This document shows positions 62,907 through 64,000 of a DNA stretch of 64,000 nucleotides, one piece after another. Position numbers and translations under genes: made by a program. The notes under the pieces were generated by a model. The model saw only the letters and a list, made by a program, of their open reading frames with translations. It searched no databases and was not told where the DNA came from. Location of the stretch: NCBI GenBank assembly GCA_013399305.1, contig VXAI01000189.1, positions 574,713 to 638,712 of the forward strand, in the 5' to 3' direction. The stretch comes from Rostratula benghalensis. Its lineage: Eukaryota; Chordata; Aves; Charadriiformes; Rostratulidae. Position 1 is the first letter of the stretch. The number at the start of each line of letters is the position of its first letter.

Positions 62907-64000
62907 ATGGAAGATGGCAACGGTGGGGAGGGGGAAGGCATCTTTATATCCGGGTAGGAGAGAAGGTACAGTTTGCTGAATTGAAGCTTGAAGCTGTCTT
63001 TTTACAGCTTCCCTCAACATTAACATTCTATCAGATGCTATGTAGTACTGAATACTGAAGAACTAGGTAACTCCAGGGTAAGAAGTACAAAATATGCTGC
63101 TTTGGGACCTAATTTGGGACCTATTCATGGAATATACCAACAGTATCACTGAAGAAATAAATGTAGACACACAGAGAATTATTCATAGTCATGAGCAAAT
63201 CTGCTATAAACTTAAAATGATGCCACAGTTGTATACATGCTATGAGGATAAATAACACTATATTAAGCAAATGTGCAAAGAGCAGGACTCCATGCTCATG
63301 TACACTCATGAGCAGTAACAACACTTCTCTGAAGCCATTGACACTATTTCCAAACTGCATATAAGCCAATGGTGTTTCAGGCACAGAAGTCCTTCACCAC
63401 AGTCACTTTATCATCTGACATAACTGCTTTTAAATGTATAAATATTATTAACCCTAGATTAAAAAAAGAGCTCAAAATAAAAAGACAATAAACTATTTTG
63501 GTCAGAACAGCAGTTTCCAGTGCTAACATATTTACAAAGCAGTCTTGCTTTGTCACTTTTTAAATCTACTGCTAAAGACTGCCCCTAAGATTGCTTATTA
63601 CCGGCCTCCAAATTACTCCGAGATACAGGCGAAGCCAAATGAAAGACTTCTCAAACATTCTTGCATATCAATAGAAGTTGTTTTACAAGAACAAGGCTAG
63701 ATGCAGTATATTTTATTGCATTACCCTGCTGGTCACCTCAGTGAGATGAAAATGTAAAAAAGCTTTTTTTAGCATTTGGTTTTCAAAAGGAGCTTTGGGT
63801 GCTTGGCAGCCTTTCACCTCCACAACTGGTCTAAAAGCATAAGTGTGAGTTCATTATTTTCTCTTCACCAGCACCCACCAAGTAGACAATAGCAAAAAAA
63901 CCCACCAGGCAGGCTGATGATGAACCGGTAGCTTCACAAAAAAATCTATAAACCACAACAAACCAGTAAATATATGGATAAGGCCACAAAGATTGTGATA

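Larger units (their letters stand above)
59004..64000. other. Non-coding AT-rich DNA
   Basis: No gene is supported up to the end of the window. It holds a CTCF-like motif, one palindromic relic, a candidate regulatory block and G/T runs (listed separately). A 12-bp tandem duplication (tttgggacctaa/t) lies at 63101-63124. Confidence 0.45.

Noticed and set aside
1..64000. CRISPR arrays, operons, insertion sequences or other prokaryotic systems
   Set aside because: No regularly spaced repeats or dense coding; composition, CR1, MIR and LTR elements show vertebrate nuclear DNA.

Overview
The window looks like nuclear DNA of a bird, most likely a neoavian or passerine. Three truncated CR1 LINE 3' ends are present, each with the CR1 layout: a 'ggtcccttccaac'-type stretch followed by ATTCTATG/ATTCTGTG 8-mers at the terminus. 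There is also a solo LTR at about 9.23-9.75 kb that resembles a high-copy ERVL-type LTR family of bird genomes. The DNA is AT-rich, CpG-poor and full of stop codons on both strands.

I found no protein-coding exon, rRNA, tRNA or known small RNA that I can name. The longest open frames (199 and 178 codons) resemble no family I know and fit chance in 64 kb. The best reading is an intergenic stretch (gene desert) or part of a very large intron. Genes cannot be described as working together because none is supported.

Layout. 0-6 kb: unique DNA with one weak exon-like open frame (518-730, minus), two old palindromic-repeat relics, a G-run tract (4.95 kb) and a small CpG-rich patch (5.4 kb). 6.15-6.39 kb: a well preserved MIR-type SINE. 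9.23-9.75 kb: the solo LTR, with TATA box and poly(A) signal. 12.78-12.90 kb: a nearly perfect 60-bp tandem duplication. 17-19 kb: two short CR1 ends. 20-27 kb: unique DNA with a block rich in factor motifs (20.6 kb), facing poly(A) signals (23.15 kb), a weak open frame (23.5-23.8 kb) and more palindromic relics. 27-43 kb: almost featureless AT-rich DNA with simple repeats. 43-46 kb: a strong inverted repeat, blocks that look like conserved non-coding elements, and old repeat relics. 50.2-50.4 kb: the longest CR1 fragment. 51.3 kb: a hairpin interlocked with a direct repeat. 58.85-59.0 kb: a second MIR-type SINE. 59.5 kb: a CTCF-like motif. 61.9 and 62.6 kb: another palindromic relic and an AT-rich block with developmental factor motifs.

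Repeat calls rest on remembered consensus features, not on a database search. Calls for conserved elements, CTCF, G-quadruplexes and exons are inference. I saw nothing that supports a new multi-gene system here.
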